Below are positions 41,680 through 50,410 of a DNA stretch of 64,000 bases, in pieces. Origin of the DNA: Nonomuraea coxensis DSM 45129. Its GTDB lineage: Bacteria > Actinomycetota > Actinomycetes > Streptosporangiales > Streptosporangiaceae. The translations under genes and the position numbers were made by a program. How positions within the stretch are numbered: position 1 is the stretch's first letter; every line of letters begins with the position of its first letter. The DNA is taken from assembly GCF_019397265.1 (NCBI RefSeq), contig NZ_CP068985.1:6564001-6628000 (forward strand), given 5' to 3'. Under the pieces are notes generated by a model, which saw only the letters and a program-made list of their open reading frames with translations, did not search any database and was not told where the DNA came from.

Positions 41680-43626
41680 TCACCGGGGCCGATAGCAGCA
41701 GCGAAGTCCCGTCTGCACCGACGCGCGCAGTTCCTCCCCGATCACCGGATCCACCGCCGCGATCCGCGACAGCGCCCGCCGGATCGCCTTCCCCACCGCG
41801 ATCCTGGCCCGTTCCTCGCCGCCCGCGAACGGCCGCGCCCGCCCGCCGATCCCGGTGGCCGCCGCCAGCTCCGCCACCAGCCATTCGCGCTCCAGGCGCA
41901 GCGCCGACGCCCGTTCCAGGTCGTTCATCTCCTCCAGCTCGTCGATCTCGGCCTGGAGCTGCGTCAGCCGCTCGCGGTAGGAGTGCCGGGCGACGTCGTC
42001 CAGCACGGGCTGGGCCGAGGAGCCCTCACCCTCCTGCGACCAGGTGCCCGCCGCCAGGTCGGCGGCCAGGATCTCCCGCCCGGGATGGGCGACGAGCGCC
42101 GCCAGGTGGGCCATCCCGACGCTGTGGTCCGCCACCGCGACCCGCCCGCCCAGCTCGATCCGCCAGTGCCGCCCGTCGCGGTGGAACCGGCACGTCCGCC
42201 GCGCCTCGCCGCCCCGGCCGTCGACGCCGCCCGCAACGCTGCCGACCACGCCGGGCAGCGTCATCCCCAGGTCCCTGGCCTCCCGCGCCGCCGCGGCCAG
42301 CTCGGCGCGCGCCTCCCCGTCCCGAGGCCCGTCGCGCAACGCCAGCGCCTGCCCCAGCCGGCACCGCGACAACGCCGCCGCCGGCCAGTGCCCCAGCGCC
42401 AGGTTCGCCTGCACGGCGGCGCGCAGATGCCGTACGGCCAGGTCCAGGTCCCCCATGGTCAGCGCGGCCATGCCCAGCGCGTGCTCCACCGACCCGAAGC
42501 ACACGACCCCGAGACTGCCGATCACCGGCAGCCCGGCGTACGGGCCGAGCAGCGCGTACGCCCGCGCCGCCGTGCCCGCGTCCTGCAGCAGGTGCGCCGT
42601 CTCGGCCACGAAGTACATCGAGACCAGCCAGGAGCTCGACCGGGGCAGGTCGGCGAGGTCGCGCCCCCGTACCCGGGCCAGGTGCCCGGCCGCCAGCCGA
42701 TGATCCCCCGCGACCGCCGCGACCAGCGCCAGGCCCGCCAGGTAGGAGTTGTCGACCGGGCTGAGCGTCGGCGAACTGGCCAGGTCGCGCACCCCCGGCA
42801 GGAGCTCGGCGGCACGCCCCTGGAACCAGCGGATGGCGCCGAGCTGGCCGCCGAGCCAGCCGGTGGCGTCCATGTCGCCGGCCTTGACGCCCCGCTCGAA
42901 GCACTCACCGGCCAGCTTCTCCGCCTCGTCGAACCGGCCCGCGCGGATGGCGAGCATGACCTCGACGGCGTTGACGACGTACCCGACCGCGAGGTAGGCG
43001 TGCTCGCGCAGCAGCCGGCGCAGCTCCTCCAGGCAGCGCTCGGCGTGCGGGTCGGCCGCCATGAACAGGTCGACGGTCCGCCACATCAGGCCCATCAGCA
43101 GGTCGCCCCGGCGCTCGGTGACCCCCGCCAGGCCGATCAGCTCGGCGGCCAGCTCGCGCCTGAGCGCCGCGTGCTCGGGACCGAGCAGGCAGTGGTGGGC
43201 CAGGCTGAGCGCCTCCGCGACGGCGAGCGGGTCCCCCGAGTCCCGCGCCTCGCGGAGCAGCCGCAGGGTCCCGGCATGCGTGCCGTTCCGGTAGTCGTCC
43301 TCGCCCTGGAGCCTGATCCGCAGCCGCAGCGCGGGCGGCGAGGACGGGTCGAGCAGGGACAGCGCCCGTAACTGCCGGGTACGCACCCGCTCCGACTCCG
43401 CCGACGTCCGGTGCTCCCGCACCCACCGCCCGCCGAGCCCCAGCGCCGCCAGCGCCAGCGCGATCGGGTCCCCGGACTGCTCGGCCTGACGGTAGGCGGC
43501 GTCGAACCAGCGCCGCGCGGTCTGCAGATCTCCGTTCACGTGCAGCGCCCGCTCGCCCAGAACGAGCGCCAGCCTGGCATCGAGACCCGGGGCCGGCAGC
43601 ACCTCCGGCCGTTGTGCTACGCCCAC
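41680..43626 (-). CDS. TPR protein with the C-terminal domain of AAA-type regulators
   Basis: A 648-residue soluble protein. Residues 20-460 consist of helical TPR-like repeats (for example RALHVNGDLQTARRWFDAAY). The last 180 residues match the C-terminal region found in large actinobacterial AAA-ATPase regulators: HSVGMAHLAALVAHPGREIL, the coiled segment SYRERLTQLQAEIDELEEM and the end VGKAIRRALSRIAAVDP. The ATPase half of those regulators is missing, and the GTG start at 43626 has AGGAG six bases upstream, so it is complete as it stands. It probably acts as a protein-interaction or signal domain. It is divergent from the small gene at 43765. Confidence 0.75.
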   Translation of the reverse strand: MGVAQRPEVLPAPGLDARLALVLGERALHVNGDLQTARRWFDAAYRQAEQSGDPIALALAALGLGGRWVREHRTSAESERVRTRQLRALSLLDPSSPPALRLRIRLQGEDDYRNGTHAGTLRLLREARDSGDPLAVAEALSLAHHCLLGPEHAALRRELAAELIGLAGVTERRGDLLMGLMWRTVDLFMAADPHAERCLEELRRLLREHAYLAVGYVVNAVEVMLAIRAGRFDEAEKLAGECFERGVKAGDMDATGWLGGQLGAIRWFQGRAAELLPGVRDLASSPTLSPVDNSYLAGLALVAAVAGDHRLAAGHLARVRGRDLADLPRSSSWLVSMYFVAETAHLLQDAGTAARAYALLGPYAGLPVIGSLGVVCFGSVEHALGMAALTMGDLDLAVRHLRAAVQANLALGHWPAAALSRCRLGQALALRDGPRDGEARAELAAAAREARDLGMTLPGVVGSVAGGVDGRGGEARRTCRFHRDGRHWRIELGGRVAVADHSVGMAHLAALVAHPGREILAADLAAGTWSQEGEGSSAQPVLDDVARHSYRERLTQLQAEIDELEEMNDLERASALRLEREWLVAELAAATGIGGRARPFAGGEERARIAVGKAIRRALSRIAAVDPVIGEELRASVQTGLRCCYRPR

Positions 43627-43764
43627 ACTCCGCTCCTGTCGGTCCTCTGGGCTGAGCCTGCGAACGGCCCCCCGAATACCGTTCGAGGGTTTGGACGTCG
43701 AAGATTCCCCCGCGGTTCAATCGAGTCGAAACTGTCGGTGCCGCACGGAAGAATGCGGAGCACC

Positions 43765-43932
43765 ATGATTCCTTTCAACGCCATGCTCTCCCCGGGTGGC
43801 GACATCGTCGTCTTCTACGTGGGCTCCGAGCCCCGCATGACCCCCGACCAGGCTCTCGCGTTCGCCGACCAGCTCCGCGCCCTCGCCGGCGCCGGCGAGC
43901 AGCCGGCCCCCGCCCTGGCCGCCGCCGTCTGA
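43765..43932 (+). CDS. Small hypothetical protein beside the TPR gene
   Basis: A 55-residue protein: an N-terminal hydrophobic-beta part (NAMLSPGGDIVVFYVGSEPR), then a helix (TPDQALAFADQLRALAGA) and an Ala/Pro tail. GGAG lies five bases before the ATG at 43765; an in-frame ATG at 43753 is a poorer start. No family is recognised. Divergence from the TPR protein gene suggests a partner or peptide-like product, but nothing proves it. Confidence 0.6.
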   Translation: MIPFNAMLSPGGDIVVFYVGSEPRMTPDQALAFADQLRALAGAGEQPAPALAAAV

Positions 43933-43999
43933 CCCTCCCGGCCCTCCTCCGGCCCCGTCCGTCATCATGACTCATGTCTGACTCGAGGAGCCCGCCCAC

Positions 44000-44308
44000 A
44001 TGGACATGTCGGGACCGTCGGTCTTCATGGCCGTGGCCGGATGCGCCCTGGCCGCACTCGGCGTCCACACACTGGTCACCGGGCGGCTCTCCTACGGGTC
44101 GAAACGCCGGCGCGCGCGGCTCCGGCCACGCCCGCGCGGCCTGGGCCAGCTCCTCATGGGGCTCGGCCTCGCCCTCCTGCCACTGTCCAGCGCCCTGGCG
44201 AGCCCGTCGTCCGCGCTGTACCACGTGGTGTTCTTCGCATCGGCCGGCTGCCTGGTGGCCGGGATCTGCTCCCTCTGCGCCGCGATGGCCCCCCACCGCC
44301 GGCCCTGA
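44000..44308 (+). CDS. Small membrane protein of unknown function
   Basis: A 102-residue protein with three hydrophobic segments (VFMAVAGCALAALGVHTLV, LLMGLGLALLPLSSALA, and VVFFASAGCLVAGICSLC) and a basic loop with RRRARLRPRPRG between the first two. GAGGAG precedes the ATG. It follows the small gene at 43765 by 67 bases and may be cotranscribed. No family is recognised. Confidence 0.65.
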   Translation: MDMSGPSVFMAVAGCALAALGVHTLVTGRLSYGSKRRRARLRPRPRGLGQLLMGLGLALLPLSSALASPSSALYHVVFFASAGCLVAGICSLCAAMAPHRRP

Positions 44309-44317
44309 GGAAAGCAG

Positions 44318-44379
44318 CGGCAGAACGCCCACAGAGGCGGCGGCAGAACGCCCACACACCCTCCGGCAGAACGCCCACA
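44318..44379 (+). repeat. Three 16-bp direct repeats at a 23-bp period
   Basis: CGGCAGAACGCCCACA begins at 44318, 44341 and 44364, exactly 23 bases apart, with unrelated 7-base spacers. The copies are identical. They lie in the gene-free stretch between the membrane gene and a broken ATPase gene. Confidence 0.9.
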
Positions 44380-44422
44380 CAGCCACCTCTACCTGCGGTA
44401 ATCTGCGAGACCGTGACGTACA

Positions 44423-44669
44423 GTCGTCGTGCTGAACGGCGCCTGGCAGGCCGGCAAGAGCACGCTGGCGGCACTGATCGCCGACCACGTCGCCGACGCG
44501 CGTCAGCTATCGGCCCCCTGCTGGAGAACTTCGTCCCCAGCGAGGTGACCGGCTCGGCGCGCGGTTTCGCGCGGGGTTCGTGCTCCATGCCGGGGAGCAG
44601 GCGCCGGCGTTCGGCGAGAAGCTGCGGGCCCTACCCATCTCAGCCCTGTGGACGCTCGGGAACGCTTAA
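44423..44669 (+). pseudogene. Remnant of a DUF4143-type ATP-binding protein
   Basis: Three pieces of a DUF4143 ATPase survive in three different frames. They are VVLNGAWQAGKSTLA with a Walker A motif (from 44423), LLENFVPSEV (from 44518) and GFVLHAGEQAPAFGEKLRAL to the stop (44574-44669). Each matches the intact homologue 1.6 kb downstream (LVNGARQSGKSTLV, LLEGFVLMEL, GLVLHTGTQTFSFGDRML). About a thousand bases of the gene are missing, so it cannot give a working protein. Confidence 0.75.
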
Positions 44670-44692
44670 GGAGGACCGGCGCGGGTGGGCGC

Positions 44693-45079
44693 TCAGCCCT
44701 CCTGCGCCCGCTGCTGCTTGAGGCGGAGCGCCTCCTTGCGGGCCTCGGCCTGGACGGACCGCTCGTGCTCCAGCCACGCCGGGTTCTCCGCCTTGATCTC
44801 GTCGATCTCGGCGGTGGTGAGCGGCTCGGTGATGCCGCTTCTGGCCAGCCCGGAGATGGAGACCCCGAGCTTGGCGGCCACGACCTGCTTGGGGTGCGGG
44901 CCGTTGCGGCGCAGGTCGGCGAGCCAGGCGGGCGGCTTCGCCTGCAGGGCGTTCAGCTCGTCCCTGGAGACCGGCCCGGCCCGGAACTCGGCGGGAGTGG
45001 CCGAGAGGAGGACCCCCAGCTTCTTCGCCGCGGTCTCGGGCTTCATCGTCTGGACGGTCTTCGGTTTGGGCGACGGCAT
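44693..45079 (-). CDS. DUF5997 family protein
   Basis: A 128-residue protein. The N-terminus MKPETAAKKLGVLL and the following block PAEFRAGPVSRDELNALQ are typical of DUF5997. It then has WLADLRRNGPHPKQVVAAKL and a charged helical tail (EAEARKEALRLKQQRA-like). The family is small, actinobacterial and of unknown function. It is commonly found divergent from a LysR-substrate-domain protein, as it is here. The ATG at 45079 is the natural start; longer readings run through the neighbour. Confidence 0.82.
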   Translation of the reverse strand: MPSPKPKTVQTMKPETAAKKLGVLLSATPAEFRAGPVSRDELNALQAKPPAWLADLRRNGPHPKQVVAAKLGVSISGLARSGITEPLTTAEIDEIKAENPAWLEHERSVQAEARKEALRLKQQRAQEG

Positions 45080-45133
45080 GACGCCAAGCGTAGCCAGTCG
45101 GAAGGGGTTCCCTGACATCGGTACGCTGAGGCG

Positions 45134-45871
45134 GTGACCGATGGTGAGAGTGGCAGGGCGTTCCGGTTGGCGTACGCGCCCGGGGTGACACCCGCCAAAT
45201 GGGCCAACATCTGGGCCGAGCGGTTGCCCGACGTACCACTGACCCTGGTCGCGGTCCCCGCCGCCGAGGTGGTGGCGCTCCTGCGGGACGGCGGCGCCGA
45301 CGCCGGATTCGTCCGGATGCCGGCCGACCGCGACGTGCTCAGCGTGATCCCCCTCTACGTGGAGACCACGGTGGTCGTGGTGCCCAAGGACCACGCGGTG
45401 GCCGCCGCCGACGAGGTCACCCTCACCGACCTGGCCGACGACGAGATCCTCCACCCCCTGGACGACGCCCTGGAGTGGACGGCTCTGCCGGGGCTGCCCG
45501 CGTTCACCCGCCCGGCCACGACGGGCGAGGCGGTCGAGCTGGTCGCGAGCGGCGCCGGGCTCCTGGTGGTGCCGCAGTCGCTGGCGCGCCTCCACCACCG
45601 CAGGGACCTCACGTACCGGCCGCTGCTCGACGCGCCGCAGTCGCAGGTCGGCCTGGCCTGGCCCACCGACGCGACCACGGACCTGGTGGAGGATTTCATC
45701 GGCATCGTACGAGGCCGCACGGTCAACAGCTCCCGAGGCCGCATCCCCGCCCCCGCCCCCGAGAAGCCGGCCCAGCGCCGCAAGGAACGCAAGCCCGACC
45801 GGACCGCCTCCGGCCGCCGCGCCACACCTCCGCCGCCGAGCCGCGGGAGGAAGGGCAAGCGAAGCCGCTGA
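45134..45871 (+). CDS. LysR-type substrate-binding domain protein without HTH
   Basis: A 245-residue protein. Residues 10-200 form a periplasmic-binding-fold domain as in LysR regulators: FRLAYAPGVTPAKWANIW, then VPLTLVAVPAAEVVALL, then VVVPKDHAVA and LVASGAGLLVVPQSLARLH. The N-terminal helix-turn-helix is absent and the start is a GTG immediately before the domain, so it is an orphan effector domain. The C-terminal 45 residues are basic, rich in Arg, Lys and Pro. It is divergent from DUF5997, an arrangement repeated in many actinomycetes, which suggests the two work together. Confidence 0.82.
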   Translation: MTDGESGRAFRLAYAPGVTPAKWANIWAERLPDVPLTLVAVPAAEVVALLRDGGADAGFVRMPADRDVLSVIPLYVETTVVVVPKDHAVAAADEVTLTDLADDEILHPLDDALEWTALPGLPAFTRPATTGEAVELVASGAGLLVVPQSLARLHHRRDLTYRPLLDAPQSQVGLAWPTDATTDLVEDFIGIVRGRTVNSSRGRIPAPAPEKPAQRRKERKPDRTASGRRATPPPPSRGRKGKRSR

Positions 45872-46013
45872 CCCGCACGGCGGCGAGAAGCATCCGACCC
45901 CTGTGCGAGCGACCGTCACACCAAGCGAGTCGCGACCATTTCCCCATGAGTGTCGCGACCAACTCACCACGACATCAGCGACTGGCTCACCACGAGCTGT
46001 CATGATGGAGTGC

Positions 46014-47273
46014 ATGGTCACCACCCCGCTCGGACGCCTGATCCACCGTCACGCGGAGCAGAGAGTCGAGGACGCACTGGCCGACACGCGCGTCGTCCTG
46101 GTCAACGGCGCGCGGCAGTCGGGCAAGAGCACGCTGGTCCGGCGGCTCGCCAGAGCAGACGGCACCGAGTGGCGTGACCTCGACGATCCACTGACCCTTC
46201 GAGCCGCGTTGAGCGACCCCAGCGGCTTCGTCGACTTCCCTGAGCCCATGGTCATCGACGAGATCCAGCGCGCCCCGGAACTGCTGCTCGCCATCAAATC
46301 CCAAGTGGACGCCGACCCGAGACCCGGCAGATACCTGCTCACCGGCTCCTCCCGGCTGCTCGCCCTGCGTGGCCTGCCGGACACCCTGCCCGGGCGAATG
46401 GAAACCATCGAACTGTGGCCTTTCGCCCAGGGCGAGATCGACGGCCTTCCTGACGCCTTCATCGACGCGGTGTTCACGCACGGCCCGAGCATCCGGCACA
46501 CCTCCCGGCTCACCCGGGCCGACTACGCGGACCGCCTGGTCCGCGGCGGCTACCCGGAGGCCGTGGCCCGCACCAACCCTCGACGCAGGCAACGCTTCTT
46601 CGACTCCTACGTCGGCGATCTGATCAACCGTGACGTGAGGCAGCTGTCGGAGATAGAACGCACCGCGGAGCTACGCGCGTTGGTCAGGTCCCTGGCGGCC
46701 AGGTCCGGGCAACTCCTCGTCGTTCAGGCGCTGGGCCGTGACCTCGGCCTGCCCGGCACCACCACCGCCAGATTCCTGGCGCTGCTGGAAGAGGTCTTCC
46801 TCATCAAACGCGTCCCCGCCTGGTCGAAGAACATCAGCAGCCGGGCCATCCACACCCCCAAGGTCGCCTTCGTCGACTCAGGAGTGGCCGCGAACCTGCT
46901 GGGCGTCGACGCGCACAGCCTCCTCCGGCCTGGTTCCGCGTTCGGGCCGCTGCTGGAGGGCTTCGTCCTGATGGAGCTGGCCCGGCAGGCGACCTGGACG
47001 GACACCTTGGTCGACCTGTACCACTACCGGACCAAGGACAAGGTCGAGGTGGACGCCGTCCTGGAGAGCCGTCAGGGCCTGGTCGTGGGCATCGAGGTCA
47101 AAGCCGCCTCCACCGTACGACCGGACGACTTCAAAGGGCTCCGTCACCTTGCGGAACGGGTGGGCCCCGACTTCGTCGCCGGTCTGGTCCTGCACACTGG
47201 CACGCAGACGTTCTCCTTCGGCGATCGGATGCTGGCCGTCCCGGTCGGCGCCCTGTGGGAGACAACGGCATGA
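46014..47273 (+). CDS. ATP-binding protein with DUF4143 domain
   Basis: A 419-residue P-loop protein. Walker A is VLVNGARQSGKSTLV at about 29-43, Walker B is MVIDEIQRAPELL, and sensor-like LLTGSSRLLAL follows. The DUF4143 domain, with a nuclease-like fold, fills about 200-380 and includes KVAFVDSGVAANLLG, LLEGFVLMELAR and EVDAVLESRQGLVVGIEVKA (the E/D-x-x-x-E-x-K nuclease-type motif). These proteins occur in mobile regions and have been linked to toxin-antitoxin-like or DNA-handling roles without a settled function. Starts at 46002 and 46005 are possible; 46014 has GGAG near it. Confidence 0.85.
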   Translation: MVTTPLGRLIHRHAEQRVEDALADTRVVLVNGARQSGKSTLVRRLARADGTEWRDLDDPLTLRAALSDPSGFVDFPEPMVIDEIQRAPELLLAIKSQVDADPRPGRYLLTGSSRLLALRGLPDTLPGRMETIELWPFAQGEIDGLPDAFIDAVFTHGPSIRHTSRLTRADYADRLVRGGYPEAVARTNPRRRQRFFDSYVGDLINRDVRQLSEIERTAELRALVRSLAARSGQLLVVQALGRDLGLPGTTTARFLALLEEVFLIKRVPAWSKNISSRAIHTPKVAFVDSGVAANLLGVDAHSLLRPGSAFGPLLEGFVLMELARQATWTDTLVDLYHYRTKDKVEVDAVLESRQGLVVGIEVKAASTVRPDDFKGLRHLAERVGPDFVAGLVLHTGTQTFSFGDRMLAVPVGALWETTA

Positions 47274-47420
47274 GCGGGAGGGCGCCTGCTCGATCGCGCG
47301 TGGGCAGGCAGCCCGGAGCCGGACGGTGGCCGATCCCGGCGAGCACCCGGTCGAGTGTCGGCCGGCGTGTCCACGGATGACGGGCTGATCGCCCGCGTCA
47401 ACCGCCGCCGGCCGCGCCGT

Positions 47421-47630
47421 TCAGGAGCCGACGCGCTCGCGCCCCTTGTCCGTCAACGACGCCAGGTGCACTGCTACGCCGAAGGTGGTGAAGCCTGACC
47501 TGGCCGCCTCTGTGAACCCTGCGATGACCCTCTCTGACGGGAACTCCTTGACCAGGACGTCATAAGCTGCGAATCCGTGGTCCCGGATGGCGGCGAGGAC
47601 GATGTCCGTGGTCAACTCGGGGTGGGTCAC
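47421..47630 (-). CDS. Small hypothetical protein, winged-helix-like
   Basis: A 69-residue protein beginning at a GTG with GGAGGAAATC directly before it, a strong ribosome site. The sequence DIVLAAIRDHGFAAYDVLVK then VHLASLTDKGRERV ends like a small winged helix. It may be complete or the surviving end of a longer gene. It is downstream of the decayed oxidoreductase on the same strand. No family is recognised with confidence. Confidence 0.5.
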   Translation of the reverse strand: MTHPELTTDIVLAAIRDHGFAAYDVLVKEFPSERVIAGFTEAARSGFTTFGVAVHLASLTDKGRERVGS

Positions 47631-47692
47631 GATTTCCTCCAGCAGGTCGCCTTGCCCCCTACGGTCCCACCGTCTGCCGAAGCCTGCCACCC

Positions 47693-48679
47693 TCAATACG
47701 CTCGCCCGGCGACGCTCTTCGTCATGACCGCGCGAGGGGCCGGGTTCCCCCCCTTGCGGCCGGTCAGGCGCGCGGCGATGACGTCGGCCGCCAGCCACGC
47801 CATCGGATTCGCCGAGGCGCAGGACATCCGCAGCGGCCTGCCACCGGCTCCTTCGGCGAGCGCGGCGTCGCCGACCGCGTACACGTCGGGGTGCGAGACC
47901 GATCGCATGCCGGCGTCGACGATGATCCGGCCCGTTCCTGACACCTTCAGGGTGGTGGCGGCAGCGAGCGGGTGCACGGTGAAACCCGCGGTCCACACGG
48001 TCACCTGGGCCCGGATCTCGCCGCCCGCGGCGGTTACCACGCCGTTCGCCTCGACGCACGTGATGTCGGCATGGTCGTGAACCGTGATGCCGAGCCGGTC
48101 CAGGGCGCCGCGCAGGTGGCGCTGGGCCTTGTCGCTGAGCCGGCCGCCGACGCGCCCGCGGGCGGCGATCGCGACCTCAAGGTCCGGGTGGGCCTCGGCG
48201 ATCTCGGTGGCGGTCTCGATGCCGGTCAGGCCGCCGCCCACGATCAGCACGGTCCCGCCGGGCTCCACCTCGCCCAGGCGCGCCCGCAGCCGGAGGGCGG
48301 CCTGCCTGCCGGCCACGTCGTGGGCGTGCTCCGCGACGCCGGGGACGCCGTGAACGGCGACGGCGCTGCCATGGCGTACACGAGGGTGTCATAGGCGAGG
48401 GTCTCACCGCCGAGCTCGACGGTCCTGCCTTCCACGTCGACGGCGGTGACCCGCGCGGTCCGTACGTGTACGCCGGTGCCCGCGTTGAGGTCGCGCAGGG
48501 GGCGGGGCCGCAGGTCCTGCCCGCTCGCGAGCTGGTGCAGGCGGATCCGTTCGACGAACTCCGGGTCGCCGTTCACCAGGGTGATCTCGACGTCGTCGCG
48601 GTGCCAGCCTCCTGGCGAGGCGACCGGCCGTGTTGGCTCCGGCGTACCCGGCTCCCAGGACGACGATGCGGTGCTTCAT
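47693..48679 (-). pseudogene. Frameshifted, 3'-truncated FAD-dependent oxidoreductase (NDH-2-like)
   Basis: The start MKHRIVVLGAGYAGANTAGRL is intact. One extra G near 48603 shifts the frame; the reading then continues as NGDPEFVERIRLHQLASGQD in the next frame. One missing base near 48371 (ATGGCAGC for expected ATGGGCAGC) brings it back to the original frame, which continues as TVLIVGGGLTGIETATEIAE and VYAVGDAALAEGAGG. The homology stops at about AARLTGR near 47755, followed by unrelated residues to the stop, so the C-terminal membrane-binding part is lost. The gene is the natural partner of the sigma factor just upstream. Confidence 0.82.
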
Positions 48680-48682
48680 GGC

Positions 48683-49189
48683 TCACTCCTGTCTGGTTGC
48701 TTCCACCTCCTGAACCGGACAGGCGCGCGATCCCTGACAGGGACCAGGTGTGATGTGGGTCACCAGCGCGCCGGGAGCGGGCGATGGGGTCCGGCGACCG
48801 CCCACTGGCGCGCGATACGCCTCCATCAGGGTGAGCATCGCCATGGAGACCGACTCGCGCTGCTCGAAGGTGTCGGCGGGACCGAGCATCCGATCCCCGT
48901 CCAGCACCTGCTCAGGAAGCCACTGCCCCACGTACGTCTCCCGCCTGGCCCGCGCCGAGGCGAGCTGGTTGAGGCAGAGGTTGGTGAGCACCTTCGTCAG
49001 CCACGCTTCGGGCGTCTCGATCCGTTCCCGATCCGCCGCGTGCCAGCGCAGGTACGTGTCCTGCACCGCGTCCTCCGCATCACAGGCCGACCCGAGCAGC
49101 CGGTAGGCGATCGCTTCCAGACGGCCCCTGAAGCTCTCGAACAGCTCGGCCTCGTACGTGCGGAGCGACATTGCCCCGTGATCGGCCAT
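48683..49189 (-). pseudogene. Truncated SigJ-type (ECF41-like) sigma factor
   Basis: The first 115 residues are a good ECF sigma domain: FESFRGRLEAIAYRLLGSAC, then DAEDAVQDTYLRWHAADR (region 2), then PEAWLTKVLTNLCLNQLASA and ESVSMAMLTLME. The sequence then changes to unrelated residues (AYRAPVGGRRTPSPAPG) and stops after 168 residues. Region 4 and the C-terminal SnoaL-like domain, about 180 residues, are missing, so it should not be active. The loss looks like a deletion joining region 2 to the leader of the downstream oxidoreductase. ECF41 sigma factors normally sit beside such oxidoreductases. Confidence 0.78.
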
Positions 49190-49385
49190 GCGCGCAGGCC
49201 GCGTCCACGTGATTCGAACACGGGGCAAGCCGCCGACATCTCTGCCGAATCGTTGCCCGTCCCCAGCGAGAGCCGGACGACACCAGCCGGCACCCACGTC
49301 CGGGACACCCATCTCGGCGGCGCGGAGGCCAGCCGCCCGAGCCGCGCGGCGGAGCACTGTCGCCTCGAAAGAAAGTCTGAGCCCC

Positions 49386-49817
49386 TCAGACCGGTGCTGT
49401 CCGAGTCGTGCTGCGGGGTCTCATGCCCCACACGGAAACCTCAACGGTGACCTTGAGGTTGCCGAGCGGGTCAGCCCTGCTCAGCTCCTCCATGAGTGCC
49501 TCCTGGGAGAGGCCGGGCGGCCCATAGCGGGCGTACCACTTCTGACCATCGATCGTGGAGACGGAGATGCGTTGCTCGTCGGCGACAAGAGTCGCTTCGC
49601 TTACCCTGCCTTCACGCACCTCGCGAAGAATGAACGAGATATCACGCTTGCCGTAAGGGTCGTACGTCACGAAAGCCACGAACGCACCTGTCAGGACATG
49701 TGCGATGACCAGCATCGTCAGCAGCTTGACCCGCGACCTGGAGGGGCTGCGCTTAGACAAGGGATCGACCACGGCAACTCTTTCGTTCGGCTGGTCACGC
49801 ATGCCATGCATTTTCAT
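49386..49817 (-). CDS. Small membrane protein with an FtsH extracellular-domain-like region
   Basis: A 143-residue protein. A membrane helix (LLTMLVIAHVLTGAFVAFVTY) follows a short basic N-terminus. The remaining 90 residues (DISFILREVREGRVSEATLV, then ISVSTIDGQKWYARYGPPGL) resemble the small domain that FtsH carries outside the membrane, but the AAA and protease domains are absent. It may be a regulator or a remnant. The start is uncertain: ATG at 49817 and at 49802 are both possible without ribosome sites. It stands alone within the decayed region. Confidence 0.5.
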   Translation of the reverse strand: MKMHGMRDQPNERVAVVDPLSKRSPSRSRVKLLTMLVIAHVLTGAFVAFVTYDPYGKRDISFILREVREGRVSEATLVADEQRISVSTIDGQKWYARYGPPGLSQEALMEELSRADPLGNLKVTVEVSVWGMRPRSTTRTAPV

Positions 49818-49934
49818 CGCGAACGACGAGCATTGCACCGAGACCGTCCAGGAAGGGCCTGGAGTATCCCACGATCTGCAGCGGTTGGCGGACGCTTCAA
49901 CCCTGACAACAGTGGCCGTCAAAGAGACGAGACA

Positions 49935-50410
49935 TCACCAACACCTGGGGTCCCAAAGGCTGCGTCCGAGGTACTGGGCGTCCAAGTCGACAATCACGGT
50001 CTGGTATTCGTATCCGGCTTCACGACGCGTCGGTTGCGGATACCCGTGTCGCACCCAGGCATCGATTGAGAAGTCGGCGTCGATCTCGTCATCCCTGGCG
50101 ATCCTGGCGGTCTCGTAATGCTTCAGCACTTCCTCGACAGGCCTGTCCGTGACCACGTCGAAACGCACGTGGAAGAGGCAGTCACCCGAATCACCGCTCA
50201 CCTTGGACTGCGGCCCGTAGAAGCTGGGCGCCGAGCCTCCCGGCGGCATCGGGTACTGCACCACCCGATCCACGAGTCGCGACAACTGAAGTCGTGCATC
50301 CAGGCAGGTGCCCAGAAGATCGCGTAGATGAGGAGCACCAGTGCCAACACGAACAGCGCCGGACGAAGCCGTGGTGAGCGACCCAACACAGTGATCGACA
50401 TGAGTCGCAT
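49935..50410 (-). pseudogene. Frameshifted small membrane protein gene
   Basis: The first part, starting at an ATG with AGGA upstream (MRLMSITVLGRSPRLRPALF), has one membrane helix (LFVLALVLLIYAIFWAPA). After about HDFSCRDS near 50280 the reading must shift by one base to continue as LVDRVVQYPMPPGGSAPSFY, then HVRFDVVTDRPVEEVLKHYE, to the stop at 49935. Neither half alone looks complete. It could instead be two overlapping genes. The protein, of about 156 residues if repaired, is not recognised. Confidence 0.45.

Noticed and set aside
44318-44379. Minimal CRISPR array
   Set aside because: Spacers are only 7 bases and there are three copies; cas genes are absent.
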